NCBI GenBank assembly: GCA_029204225.1
Contig: CM055105.1
Coordinates: forward strand, 10,494,551 to 10,558,550
Direction of reading: 5' to 3'
Length of the DNA: 64,000 nucleotides
Source: Diphasiastrum complanatum
Taxonomy: Eukaryota; Streptophyta; Lycopodiopsida; Lycopodiales; Lycopodiaceae
In this document: positions 10,667 through 22,648 of the stretch, piece by piece
Layout: each line of letters starts with the position of its first letter
How positions within the stretch are numbered: position 1 is the stretch's first letter
The notes under the pieces: model-generated
Database searches by the model: none
The model's input: the letters and a program-made list of their open reading frames with translations, nothing else
What the model was told of the DNA's origin: nothing
Position numbers and translations under genes: made by a program

Positions 10667-11528
10667 TGTTGAAAATTGTCACTTCTCACTTGACATTGGT
10701 TCATGTAAATATTGATCAAACATTAGAATATGTTGATGATATGATTTCACACGTGTGGAGAATGTTCCCATGTGTGAAAGGATGTACTTTTCATGTTTGT
10801 ATATATCCAAATTGATTTTGTATCATTCTAGTTAGTGTGAACATGAAATGACTAGTTTTTAGTCAAGTTGACTAGTCACCTACAAATTAGCTTTTCCTTG
10901 CATGTGCATGAGTAAATGCTCCCACATGGCAAGTGGATGTTCACATGTGTGTATAGAGTACTAGAAGATAAGAGTTGACCATTTTCCTTAGATCCTATTT
11001 TGTAGGGAATATTCCTATATTCTAGGAGACTAGCTTTTTGGATTTTAGTCATATTCTAGAAGGTCAACTATTGGATAAGGATCAAGGATGGATCAAATGG
11101 ATAGATATGAGTGATGTGGCACTCTTCACACGTGTGAAGGCCTGCTGGACTGTACCAGACTCATGGATGTACTTGATCCATAAAAGGATCATCATTTTGC
11201 TAAGAAAATAGATGAGACTTTTGCACTCTACACTTTTGTGAGATTTCTAGTCATTTGTCTTGTGATTTTTATGCATGATTGCTATCTAGTATCATTGTAC
11301 TTGTTGTTTCAGGTGCAGGCCGTACAGTGGACAGTACTCCACACGTGTGAAGCCGCTCTCACTAAAAAATGATGTGTTGATCCATTGCTCTTGCTTAAAT
11401 CCAAGTGTAGTGAATCTAGATCAAGATCTAATGTGTAGAACTTGATAGATTCATTGATTAAGCAACCAATAACTCTCTATGATTGTAAAGTACAATCATT
11501 ATTGTCCTAAAAACTGTAAAATTTATCA
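10667..11528 (+). repeat. 3' LTR of the young copia element
   Basis: Same length as the 5' LTR (862 bp) with two substitutions seen by eye. It is followed at once by the TTTTG target duplication and then by the interrupted leader of the host element. Confidence 0.95.
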
Positions 11529-11533
11529 TTTTG

Positions 11534-12205
11534 TTCAAGGCCTGTCCACTGGTGGTTTTTTGCAGGTAAGCAGAAAACAGAGTGATGTTTTGACCTAGCT
11601 GGAGAGACTGTTTTTGGGATTTGATTAGACAGGAGCTATGCTGGTACAAAGGGCTACACGTTGGTATAAAAATATATAAAATCGGAGATCTATGCGAGAT
11701 GGAGAAAATTTTCAAAAATGGCAGTTTGGCAATATTTGCCATTTTTCAAGCTTAAGGGCAGTTGTGAGCCATTTTAAGGACAAAATCTTCAATTTGGCAT
11801 AACTTTCAATCCATAGCTCGGATTGGAAAGTGGTTAGAGACGTTATTTGTCAATTTCGCAGCAAATTTTCCATTTTTTCAATCCAAAGTCATCTAATTGT
11901 AGTTAAGGCAACGCTAATCGAAAGCCTTCTCACTGAGTCAAGCAAGTTGGAAGGAGCCGGCAACTATGCAGTTTGGAAATTCAAACTGAAGAACATTCTG
12001 ATGGAAAAGGAGCTATGGGAGATCGTAACAGGTGAGGAGACAAGGCCAGTGATTGAAGAAGATCAGCGGACATTTGATAGGAGGCAACGGAAAGCACAGA
12101 ATGTCATCAACTTGTCAGTCAGAGATGCTATCATTCTCTACATTTCGGATTCAGAAGGACCGAAAGAAACGTGAGATACGTTGAAGGCATTGTTTGAGAC
12201 CAGGA
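11534..12205 (+). pseudogene. Leader end and gag N-terminus of the short-LTR copia element
   Basis: Continuation of the element begun at 3913. The frame 11830-12174 contains KLEGAGNYAVWKFKLKNIL and EKELWEIVTGEE, the N-terminal fold of copia gag. The next codon is TGA where gag usually has Trp (KETWDTLK in the family pattern); coding sense (DTLKALFET) continues after it up to about 12203. There the sequence changes abruptly to gypsy element A. The element is therefore broken by a stop codon, by the insertion at 5215-11528 and by a truncation at 12205. Confidence 0.75.
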
Positions 12206-12207
12206 TG

Positions 12208-12640
12208 TGGAGGTAGAGGTAGCACCACACATTCATTTGCTGGTCGTTGTGTTAATAACTGCAGGTTGGGAGGAGGTAGATGCTTGAGATGGCGGATAAA
12301 GGTTAGTATGTGGTACAAGAGTAGACAGGAGGGATGAGCATTGGAAGCCATGCACTTTCGCCTCGAGAAGTGCACAAGCAAAGTTACACAACAGGGGGCC
12401 TGCTGTGATTTGCTCACGATTGTTGGGTTTGATGGAATTGGTTAGTTCTCGAATAAGGAAGCTATGCCAGTCGTATGGCACAATGGAGGGGTTAGGGAAT
12501 TTCAGAAAGGATTCCACTATTTGACTCAGCAGCGTAGACTGGATTCTATCCTTGCGAAATGTTGAAATAACCAGAAAGTTATTCAACAGATGTGCATCCG
12601 CCTAAATGACGGATTCCGTGATAGCTTCTATCAGATAACC
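12208..12640 (-). pseudogene. Extra-gene (post-pol) protein, middle part, copy A
   Basis: Reverse-strand reading continues the protein that starts at 13784. It includes NNFLVISTFRKDRIQSTLLS, VPYDWHSFLIRELTNSIKP and LVPHTNLYPP. Close equivalents are at 37173-36960 (copy B) and 53000-53310 (copy C). Past 12230 it enters the Ser/Thr-rich linker and is cut at about 12205. It is separated from the N-terminal part by a 744-bp insertion. Function is not recognised. Confidence 0.7.
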
Positions 12641-13384
12641 ATTGTAATAGAAAGTGTACCTTACAAAAACATAAAGTGATTCTTAAACTTCCTAAAAATA
12701 GCAAAAGTACATTACAAATCTGTAATGTATTCATTGCTCTTATAATTTTCAAAAGTAAATTTTTTTTGCCATTTAACGCAACTTTCAAATGAACTCCAAA
12801 AATAAATGCAGGTTTTTACATGGGGGGAAAGGCCCTACCTGAGGGCCTTCCTTGCTAGGAGGGCCCTTATCCGAGGGCAGGAGCCTGAGGGCAGGCCCTG
12901 ACCAGCAAGGAAGGCGCAAGAGCTTCGGGCCTTCCCCTACGTAATGCCATTGTGCGAAGGTTTGTACGGTACGGCCGTACGCGTGGACCAGTTTTTTTTT
13001 TTTTTTAATTTCTCGATTTTTTGGCCTTTTTTTTTTTTTTGCAAACCTTTTTACATTTTTGGTGGAATGTGGATGTGGACAGCCAATGACGGGCTGCCAC
13101 ATAGCACATGGACATTCCACCGGAGAGAGGAGAGAGAATGTGCATTCCACAGGACAGAGAACGTGCATTCCACAGGAGAGAGTATGTGCATTCCACCAGA
13201 GAGAGACGAGAGAAAGTGGATTCCACCGGAGAGAGGAGAGAGAATGACAAATTCCTAGGAGAGAAAATTGGATGGACATTATGCTCATGGAGGTGGTCCC
13301 AAAATACAAAGGACACCTGAGCATAAGGCATTACGTATTATGGAAGGAGTCGGGCAACGCTCCTTCCATTGCGTAATGAATTTT
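12641..13384. mobile_element. 744-bp insertion inside the copy-A extra gene, with short tandem repeats
   Basis: In copy B the sequence runs uninterrupted from GGTAACCGTTG into TTAGTCTGGATTGG (37205-37225). In copy A these two blocks are separated by 744 bp. The insert contains two T-runs, an inverted pair around CCTTCCTTGCTAGG and CCAGCAAGGAAGG (12850, 12900), TACGTAATGCCA (12938) and GGCATTACGTA (13327) in inverted orientation, and the tandem repeat at 13112-13260. No clear terminal inverted repeats or transposase were seen, so its class is unknown. Confidence 0.6.
13112..13260 (+). repeat. Tandem minisatellite built on CATTCCACNGGAGAGAG
   Basis: Five imperfect units of about 23-36 bp, each starting with a form of CATTCCACCGGAGAGAG. 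Unit lengths differ because the purine-rich tail varies. It yields overlapping frames on both strands that are artefacts of the repeat. Confidence 0.75.
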
Positions 13385-13784
13385 TAGTCTGGATGGGGAT
13401 TTCTGGTGTGGTTTGGGTGACAAATGGTTTGATCAGAGCTTTGGCGTGGCGATGGGAGATGGGTTGACGATCACCGGACATAATGTCAACGGTGACCATC
13501 GAGTCGACGTTAATCCTGACCTTGTATGTGGTACCTTGGTACAGGAAGTGGAAATGAGCCTTGACCTCATCCCAGGTGGCATAAGCGTGAAGGGTGAGTC
13601 CATGTTAATTTCAGAATGGAACAGTGCCGGGTAAAAACCCATTACTTCAAGAAGTGGGCCGGCTGTCTACAGCCATGGTTGGATCAGACCGTCAGTGGGT
13701 AAAGGCCAAATCTGCGTGGCCTCAGGGATGTCACTGATGATTATCTGTTTGGTGCCAAAGTCTTCAGAGGATGATGAGGCCATG
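13385..13784 (-). pseudogene. Extra-gene protein, N-terminal part, copy A
   Basis: Starts at the reverse-strand ATG at 13784-13782 with MASSSSEDF, the same start as copy B (37610). It then reads TKQII and ATQIWPLP. After LIQPWL a TAG replaces the CAG codon of copy B, and a later frame shift scrambles the YQGT region, so this copy is dead. The start lies about 260 bp downstream of a TATA box shared by both copies. Function not recognised. Confidence 0.75.
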
Positions 13785-14042
13785 TTAACAATGATGTTTA
13801 GTGGTCGAAAAAGTTGGAAAAGTAGAAAAAACGGTGGAAAATGGAAAAAGATGTGGAAACAGTAGAAAACTGAGAATAATGAGTGTTGGATGACAATGAT
13901 TGTAGTTCAAAGTGCAGATCGGTGTTTGATATGAGTAGATGACAACTGGTAGGAAGTTTGGTCAAAAACAGAAAACTTGGTATTTTCAGTGAAAATTTCG
14001 ATAGAGCTTCGCTTGCAAAGGTGACAAATAACTCGAATTCAA

Positions 14043-14052
14043 CCCTTATATA
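14043..14052 (-). promoter_or_regulatory. TATA box upstream of the gypsy extra gene, copy A
   Basis: The reverse strand reads ACTATATAAGGGTT. It is followed by about 260 bp of pyrimidine-rich, ATG-poor leader before the MASSSSEDF start codon. The same arrangement occurs in copy B (GTTATATAAGGG, 37856-37864). Conservation in two diverged copies and the position suggest a real internal promoter. This is inferred; no transcript data are available. Confidence 0.55.
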
Positions 14053-14121
14053 GTGGAATTTAGAGTGCGTATTAGGTGAAATCCACTCTCCCTTGTTCAG
14101 TTCTATCCAAATTTTGGTAGA

Positions 14122-16210
14122 CACATTGCAAAGTCCGAATGGCATCACTTTATAGGCATAAGTTCCCCATTCCATGGCAAATGTTGTCTTGTGTTGGTCC
14201 TGGGGGGCTATTTTCACCTGGTTGTAGTTGCTGAAGCCGTCCAAAAAACTGTAGGTTTCATCACGAGCTACTCTATCAAGGACACTTTCCGTAAATGGTA
14301 AAGGAAAATAGTCCTTTTTGGTGACTGCATTTAGCACCTTCAGATTCACACAGATCTGCATTTTGCCATTCTTCTTGGGTACTATAACTATTGGTGATAC
14401 TCATTCCATGTGCTCGATTTCATAAATGAAATATGCGTCCATCAGCTTCTACAACTCTTTCTTGATCAGTTCTGTATAATTCGGGTTACAGCGGTAGTAA
14501 CGGCTCACCTTGGGGACTGCTCCGTCCCCGAAGGGCATGGTATGTTGGACTACTGTTGGCGGAATGCCCTTTAGATCACTATAGCTCCAAGCAAAACAAT
14601 CCTTATATTCCACCAACAAGGATAGTAGTCTCTTGAACTGCGTGGGTGTTAACTGCTCTCCCACATGCACTATAATTTCTTCTTCTCCTAGTTCTGCAAG
14701 ATTCATCGGCTGTGTTCGCGCAGGTCCCGCGAAAACTTGTTCCACTGGTGCCTGACTTTGATCAGGTTCTCGTTGGGCTTGCGACATCATGATTACCACG
14801 TCATCCAATGTATAATTCTTGAAAGTATCAGGCATCTCATGAACTTGAGCTCGTCGAGATTCCTCTTTTGGCATATTGAACTTGGCCAGACTGGTCATTT
14901 TTTTATTTTTTGTCACCTGTGTAGAAGATGACGTTGTATCTGAATCCAACTTGATTGACTTTAAAGAATCGAACACCTTCTTTTTGCTCTTTTTTGTCAT
15001 TTTGGTGGGTTCATCCTTGTTGTCTTTCTTCGGAACTGTTGTGACATTCGCCTCATGGTTGTGAGTATCAACGTCTACTATAGCTATTGCCTCTTTGGGT
15101 AGGTCACTCCATTGGATCACCTGGTTATAGCATTGCTGCAACTGATTCTTCTTATTCACAGGTGCCTTGGGTGGATCGATCCTTGAGACTTTCGCCATAG
15201 CAGACTTTTGTGGTGGTTGAGCTGGTACCTTCTTGGTTCCGTAACGATCTGGGTCCATGTGGTGTAGGACCTGTTCATCAGTTAGCTCAACCTTATTATA
15301 AGTTAGAGCATGTTGCCAAGGGACTAGATCATCGTCCACTGGGTTCTTAATAGGCTCCGCTGACAGCCATGCTACATTTATCATATTCACCCCAAATGTA
15401 ATTGGTGTGTCCATAGTGTAACATTTGGGTGAAGATGTACTCGGTTCTGGATCTGATTCATATTGACATGCTTGGTAGTCAATAGTTGCTAATGCATCTA
15501 TCCATCTCATGGCATCTGTCTCTAAATGATACTGACCTCCCTTGGCTGGCCTTGGGCAATCAGTTGTATGATCTGTCGTGGATGATCTGTCATCAACCTT
15601 GGGTGTAATAGGTTTCACCACCCATGTGGTTGGATCAATCTTTACAGGCTGTTCTCTATTCTCGAAGGTGAGTTTCCCTGTACCCCATTTGTGTACTACT
15701 TGCGCAGTCCTCAACCATGGTCTTCCCAGTAAAACACGGTATGCGAATGGAGATTGTATATTCAAAACCACAAAAGTAATCACAAACTGCATGTCTGCTA
15801 TCTTTACGGGAATATCGACAACTACACCTTTTGGTTTCACACAAGATTGAAAAACACGGTATGCGAATGGAGATTCAGGTATATTGAAGACCACAAAAGT
15901 AATCACAAACTGCATGTTTGCTATCTTTACGGGAATATCGATATCTACACCTTTTGGTTTCACACAGGATTGATCTGCTAGCTTGATGGCGAATCTGCTG
16001 GCTTCAATCCTTGTAAATCCTATTTTTCATATAAAGTAGTGGAGATCAGATTGACACCCGATCCTCCATCTACCACTGTCGCCTCGTCCTCGTATCTCTT
16101 GTGTTTGATTGGCAAAGTGATGTTGTGTTCCTCACTTTCCCATGCTGCTCCGATGTGGAGGACGTTACTTGTTTCATCATAGCCCGCACAATATATGGGC
16201 TCAGGCACTA
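14122..16210 (-). pseudogene. Gypsy A protease, linker and RT start
   Basis: Reverse strand. Near 16070 the protease core VVDGGSGVNLIS is seen, with DGG replacing the usual DTG/DSG, as in element B. A long linker follows, with LTPTQFKRLLSLLVEYKDCFAWSY ahead of RT. The RT start has NLKVLNAVTKKDYFPLPF and YSFLDGFSNYNQ, which holds the first catalytic Asp. It breaks after VMPFGLCN at about 14122, where the promoter spacer of the extra gene is joined. YVDD, RNase H and integrase are missing. Frame breaks lie near 15965-16015 and 14400-14445. Confidence 0.85.
15731..15973 (-). repeat. 120-bp tandem duplication in the protease-RT linker of gypsy A
   Basis: AAAACACGGTATGCGAATGG starts at 15731 and again at 15851. 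The two units are nearly identical over about 120 bp. The duplication keeps the reading frame, giving a repeated DIPVKIANMQFVITFVV-type segment. Element B has a single copy (about 41285-41400), so it is specific to A or its lineage. Confidence 0.85.
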
Positions 16211-16479
16211 TTGGCTCCTCATCCGCTTTGGCCCATTCAGCTAGAAGGCTTTTCGCTTGTGGTGCAATCTACAGTAGTTCTTCGAGTGGTAAACTAACAT
16301 GGCTTGACATCAAAAGTGTGATCCTTTCAGTGCGTGGTTCCTCGGGCTCCACCATGTCAAAGGTGGTTCATGTTGGTGCAACCGATCATTCTGATCAGTG
16401 CACAGTGGTGAGCCCACTTGCGGTTCCCGTTCGACACCGACTGGAAGTTCTGTGGGATTGTCTCATTCTTGCTCTTTTT

Positions 16480-18190
16480 CCTTCTCTTATGCTTTTCGTA
16501 CCCAGTGTCTTATTTTCTGGTACTGTCTTCTCTCTTCTCTCACATTTGGATATGGCACTGAAGTTGAGGGTTGGTCATCAGTGACCGATGGTGGTGGTGA
16601 GGGAGCCACTTCCTTCCTCTTTTGTGTTCGCATAACAGCTAACACAGGAGAGTGGTCTTGTCGACCTTTCGATGGCATCCCTGCTGGAACTGCTGGTTGC
16701 TGTATGGCAATGAGATTAAGAGGTGCACTAGTTCCAGGTTCAAATGGACAATTCTTGAAACAGTGTCCATAACCAAAATCTCAATAGGAGGTTGTATATT
16801 GTCCCTTGTAGGGACATTCTGCAATCCTGTGTCCTTCGCCGCATCCGTAAAAGCCGTAATTTCTTCCACCTTGACGTTGAGTTTGAGCTGCATAGGCCAA
16901 AACATATTCCTTTATGGCAAGATCCATAAATGGTTCATCTGGTCCATACCGCTGTTGCTACTTAGGTTGAGGTAGCATTTGCATCTCTTGTTCTGCTGCT
17001 GTTAGGTTTACATGGGCCACTTGTTGATTGGTTGGCCCTGGTGGAGCAGGTAAGGGCATGCGTTGTGGTTGATTGGGTGCGTCGTACCTTGGTGTCGCGT
17101 TAGGTTCCCCTTGATAATAAGGATAAGAAGTCTGATAAGGAGTTCTCTTCTGTTGAACAACCCTAGGGTTAAACGGGCAAAATGGCGTATCGTGCAATGT
17201 TACATTGTAAAGATGGCAGAATCTATGTGCCAGTCTCAGATTTTGCTTTAGGACTGGACACTCATTCGTTGTATGGTTTTGCGTGCATACTAAACACCAT
17301 ACATTTTCTCATCAAGGATACTACAGCTGGTTTGATTCCGGTTGATGTGGAGTTACTGTTGCAGTTCCCTGTAAGGCCTTCAGTTTCTTGTCAAACTGCG
17401 CCGTAAGTTGCTCTATCTGCTGTTTGTGTAATTTTGTCATTTTCTCCAACACCAGTTCTGTGGATAGAGTGGATGCGTTTGATGATGATGATGCAATCGA
17501 GGGAGTAGGAGTGTGGGTGGAAGGATATTCATCGTCAGATCCCTCATCCTCTTCCCTGATGGCATCTTCCATCACTTCTTGTAGAGTAGCGTACTGCTCC
17601 TGTCGTTTTAGTTCTCTTCTGATGCTTCGTGGTAATTCAGCTAGGAACCACATGATCACCTCATGATCGGGAGTTAGGACTGCACTTCACTCAGATCGTA
17701 GATGTTTGACCCGTTCAACATAGTCCCGGACCCTTTCTCGTTCTCTCATCTTGACTTTGCTCAATAAGAGAAATGGGTCTTCCAGGAACTTCTTTGGTTT
17801 AAAGCGCATAATGAGAGCCGTTTTAACCGCTTCCCAAGTGGATTTCTCTTCCTCTGACAGGTTGAAAAACCAATCCTGAGCCACTGCTAGTAGGGATATA
17901 GGGAATAACATCAGCTTCTCCACATGTGTCCGTTCGCCGTAGATTTCACAAGCTTGCTCGTAGATCTGGAGGAATTAGATGGGATCTGATGATCTGTCAT
18001 ATTTTGGTATTTCCATCCATGGTGCTCTCCGTAATGCTTGCAAGAGAGCGACAGGTATGGGTTGGCCCATTGGATCCATTGGTGCTAGTTTCGGTTCTGC
18101 CTCTTGTTGCACAGTTGTTAATCTGGGAAGGTGTGGTGCCTGATTTGCTATTCTTCGTGCTATTGATCGTCCCGATCTTAGATTCATTCG
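16480..18190 (-). pseudogene. Gypsy A gag and nucleocapsid region
   Basis: Reverse strand from 18187: MNLRSGRSIARRIANQAPHL, then PWMEIPKYDRSSDPI, the retroviral gag fold AQDWFFNLSEEEKSTWEAVK and RDYVERVKHLRSE, then the coiled segment KMTKLHKQQIEQLTAQFDKK. The spacer around 17200-16490 corresponds to the Cys/His region of element B but is frame-shifted. Stop codons are at about 17972, 17685 and elsewhere. It matches B gag (43592-42742) closely. It would have been the particle-forming protein. Confidence 0.85.
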
Positions 18191-18199
18191 ATGGTGGGT

Positions 18200-19458
18200 T
18201 CTAAATTGATTGGATCTTGCTTATACAGTAGGATGCAGTCTGGATCTTCAAGGATCTGATCGGCCGGAAGTGAATTTTAGGCCTTTTACGGTGGTTTTTC
18301 CTTGATAACTATTTACTCCTTGCACTGATTGACCTGAGGTTTTGATAGTAGCTGGATCTGATCTAGATCTTTCCATTGATCTTGTCTGCGAGGGTTATCT
18401 TGTGCGAGGGTTCTTTATCTATTTTTGCAGGTAAAAAACTTGATATCTTTTATATCTCTGGGAAGTAACTCTCGCAAGGTTCACAGTAGTTAGATCTGGG
18501 TCAGATCTCACTATAGAATTCTCTACGAGAGTTAACTCTTGCAAGAAGTTGAAATTTCACTATCTGCGAGGGTCCAAAACCACCTTTTTGGCTTGATTTT
18601 CACCAAATCTTCACACTAACTCTCGCAGGCTTCATCACTGATGTAAATTGACATTTTGAATCGATTGAGAGGGTCTGCGAGAGTTTTTACTGGAAGGATT
18701 TGCTGGATCTTCACTCTTTAGTGATTTTTTTGAACTTAAATCCAATTTTTTGCTCACTGGAATCAAACTAACTCTCGCAAGCTCTTCTATGTCCTTGTCT
18801 CATTGAGATAGAACTTCAGAATCCTCTACGAGAGTTTTTGACCACTGGAACTAAAAATTTCACTGTCTGCGAGGGTTCACTGGTACTTTCTTGTCTTTTT
18901 TTCACTAAGAACTCTCACACAGGCACTTATACATCAAACTAACTCTCGCAAGCTTCTCTGTGTCTTGGTCTCACTAAGATGGAACTTCAGGACTCTGTGA
19001 GAATTCTTATGAAGATTTGTTTTTTTTTTTGAATTTTTCCAAGGGTTTTCTGAATTTTTTATGATTTTTCTATGATTTTTACAATCCGCTTGGAACTAAC
19101 TCTCACAGGCTTCTATGCAGATCTGGGACAGTACCTTGGAGCTGCTGCCAGTCATGCAAGGGTTAATTTCCATTGATTTTGGAGATATAAAAATCTGATG
19201 AGTTTTTTTGGCTCTTTTTCTCTCCAAAATATAAATTGGTGTGTTTTTTGAGTTTTTTGGATGGCTGGTTTGGGTTTCAAGCCCTTAGAGGTTGTTCAAG
19301 GCCTCCTCTACCCTCTCACACCTCCTTCGCTAGCTGTGAATAGTCCAAACACAAAAAAAAATACATAAAATTAACTCTAACTCCCACAAATCTACTTAAA
19401 CTACTCTAAAAAACAAGAAAATAGCTAAAATGCAGCTAAACTGTTAGTGGAAACCTAT
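18200..19458 (-). other. Leader of gypsy A with repeated TGCGAGAG/CTCTCGCA words
   Basis: About 1.25 kb without coding potential. ACTCTCGCA, TGCGAGAGTT, TGCGAGGGTT and variants recur more than ten times in both orientations. The same words fill the leader of element B (43800-44295) and its post-pol spacer (37960-38280). No other feature is supported. Confidence 0.6.
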
Positions 19459-19476
19459 CCCCGGCAACAGCACCAC
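19459..19476 (-). other. Primer-binding site, Asp-tRNA type, gypsy A
   Basis: The reverse strand reads TGGTGCTGTTGCCGGGGA, close to TGGCGCCGTTGCCGGGGA, the primer site used by Tat/Athila-type gypsy elements. It abuts the LTR at 19477. Element B has the exact form at its shared LTR. Confidence 0.8.
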
Positions 19477-19850
19477 TGTGGGGTTGAAGATCTCTCGTAG
19501 TATAGCCCTCCCGCCTGTCAACAAGGGTTAGATCACTGGATAGGTACCTAACTAAGCATAGATGCTACTTTTAGTTAGTTTCCTACTTTCTCCCTTAGCT
19601 CTACTCACCACTATACTACTCCTCTTTAACTCTACTATTCACAATGATCCTATCCATTCATCTTGGACCAACTTGATCCAAGAGTCCACAAAAAGTATAT
19701 TAAAAATCACAAGATTCATGTAAGTCCCAATTTGGACCCAACTCTAAAAAGTAATCTCTAAGTTTAAAAATGACATTGGGCCTCTAGTTTTATTTTAGTT
19801 CCAAGGCCCAAGTCAAGTTTATTTTATTTACAACTTTGATTGCGTGTGTT
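19477..19850 (-). repeat. Partial 5' LTR of gypsy A
   Basis: Starts (in plus coordinates) TGTGGGGTTGAAGATC and matches the LTRs at 35535-36358 and 61770-62581, including the GGATAGGTACCTAACT and CCATTCATCTTGGACC segments. Similarity ends near 19850, so roughly the outer half is lost. Confidence 0.8.
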
Positions 19851-20100
19851 TTTTAGAATGCATTAACTTTGAGTTGATTTAGAATGCATCAAATTAGAAT
19901 GCACCTCGGAACATGCAAGGAACACTAATTCTAATTTAGTCAGGGCCTCGGAATTGCCCTCGGTATACTAAAGCTATTGTGAGGTATATACCGAGGGTCA
20001 GACAGATTTTTGAAAATTTTGAAAAGACTGACATTTTCCACGACATTTTTGAAGAGGGAAGAGGAGTGGGTGATGGAATAAAGGGACGTACCTACTGCCT
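19850..20100. repeat. Second ACCGAGG/CCTCGG-rich segment
   Basis: Contains CCTCGGAATTGCCCTCGGTATAC and TATACCGAGGG words like those at 3190-3500, next to three GAATGCA words. It truncates the gypsy A LTR. No termini or transposase were found. Confidence 0.35.
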
Positions 20101-20490
20101 TTGTCCTCTCTCTTGTTTGTTGATCCTTGATCACCCACTTTATCCTCCTTGCTCTCCTTATTCTCCTCACATTTGAGTGCTCTTTTTGCTTCTCTTGCTA
20201 TTGCTCTTTGCTTTCTCCTCTTGCATTTTGCTTGTTATTCTTGCTCCTCTTGCACTTTGCTTGTTGCCCTTGATCTTCCTCTAAGCTTACTCCTTGCAGA
20301 ATCAAATGTGGGAAGGTCAGGAACGAAAGGGAAAGTGGAGGATGGAGGCTTTTTGATTTGTTGGATGCAAGGTAATCTCCTTTCTCACTCTCTCTTTCTC
20401 TAGCATCATAGTATCCATCTCAATGTGATCTCATTTTGGTTCTATTGACACCACGTTTTCTATGCAGCCTTCCTCTGAGGCAAAGGAGTT
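20101..20490. other. Low-complexity pyrimidine-rich stretch
   Basis: Repeated CTCTTGC and CTTGCTTGTT phrases with no coding support. It leads into the GA-array duplication. Confidence 0.4.
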
Positions 20491-20494
20491 GGTG

Positions 20495-21490
<996 letters not shown>

Positions 21491-21691
21491 TTTAATTTCG
21501 AGCTATTATAGGTATTGAGTCAAAGCTACAAGGGCAATACCAACATATAAATCAATTTTCCATCCATAATGATCCACATACCCTAAACCCTAACAATATT
21601 GGTGAACACATATTGAGGATGCACAGGGGGCTAACTGGCTCAGCAATCGAATTGTCTAGGGTGTCTCGCCTAAAAATGAGGACACCAAAGA

Positions 21692-22508
21692 TGTGCAAAA
21701 AGTACAAAAAGGACCAAGAGTGGATCCTAATCTGATCCTCAAGAGGGATTGGTTGTCAGATTACTTGATCTATCAATCTACTTCAGATTAAGATCAATCT
21801 AGATCAATTCTAGACACAAAATCCTAACAAGAACAATCATTAATTAAAGGTAAGTGTACTTTCTGGTTTCATGCGTGTGAAACATTGTCTGAGTACGGAC
21901 TCAAGTACATTGATAGAACCTCAAAACAATCAAAACAAATGTTGAAAAATGGAGAGAATCACTCAAAATTGCTTCCAAAACCAAGATTGGTGTCTCACTC
22001 TGATTATGGCCAAATGTGGTTCTATATATACAATAAGTGAGAGCTCGTGGTACTGATCATCCCTCTGATCCCACATGTGTGAAGGTGCTTTGTCATATGA
22101 TGATTCATCATGCAAAACTGACACTTGGACAAAACCTTCTATTTTGAGCACTTTTGGTCCATTTTCCTTCTATATGGAGATCTACTTGGAAATCTTCTAG
22201 AAGTCAAAATTCTCCTACTTCAGCCTATTCCACACATGTGAGCTGTCCTCTCCACATGTGATATGACACCTAACCAAAGGATGTGGCTCATGCAAGCAAT
22301 AGATTGATGCCATGTGTCATATGTCTAGAAAACTAGTTTTTGTCCTTTTTAGCCACTAGAACTTGAATTAAATCATATGTACAACCTATATGATTATGGT
22401 ACATGACAAGTACACTATTTTCACACGTGGGAACAGGCTTCACACTTGTGTGTTTATCTATATACAATATTTCTGGCCTCTACCAAGCTTATTTTTGCAT
22501 TTTTCACA
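21692..22508 (-). repeat. 3' LTR of a reverse-strand copia-like element (left boundary tentative)
   Basis: The inner end TTTTTCACA at 22508 is followed by CTCCTCCTCAGAAATCTAGC, which on the reverse strand is a polypurine tract. The same arrangement is seen at 54740 in the young element. It contains CACACATGTGAG, CACACGTGGG and CACACTTGTGTG palindrome variants. The outer end TGTGCAAAAAGTAC is a guess from resemblance to the LTR start at 54059. Confidence 0.55.
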
Positions 22509-22648
22509 CTCCTCCTCAGAAATCTAGCTTGGTAAATCTAGCTTGATGGAAAACATGATGATCTTGAGCTTGACTCCATGGGCTGAATTGGTTTTTTCTG
22601 GTTCAAAAGGTGTGAAGATCATCCAATGAGCTTGATGTTGATCTGAAA

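Larger units (their letters stand above)
5215..11528 (+). mobile_element. Complete young Ty1/copia retrotransposon (6314 bp)
   Basis: Two 862-bp LTRs (5215-6076, 10667-11528) bound the element. The 5-bp target duplication TTTTG lies at 5210-5214 and 11529-11533. I saw only two LTR mismatches: C/A near 5310 versus 10761, and A/G near 6029 versus 11481. The primer site, gag-pol frame and polypurine tract are all intact. It inserted recently into the leader of another copia element. Nothing visible prevents autonomous activity; transcription is not known. Confidence 0.95.
12205..19850 (-). mobile_element. Gypsy element A, reverse strand, internally deleted and truncated at both ends
   Basis: From right to left: partial 5' LTR (19477-19850), Asp-tRNA-type primer site, long leader, gag, protease, RT start, a deletion junction near 14122, a TATA-bearing spacer, and the extra gene downstream of pol (start codon 13784). 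The same order recurs in element B at 35440-44295, which keeps integrase. No chromodomain was seen in the family (see B integrase). The primer type and the extra 3' gene suggest the Tat/Athila branch of Ty3/gypsy. The element is dead: RT is cut, RNase H and integrase are missing, and there are many frame breaks. Confidence 0.85.

Noticed and set aside
21580-21600. Telomere-type repeat CCCTAAACCCTAA
   Set aside because: Fewer than two full units, with no array around it; likely chance.
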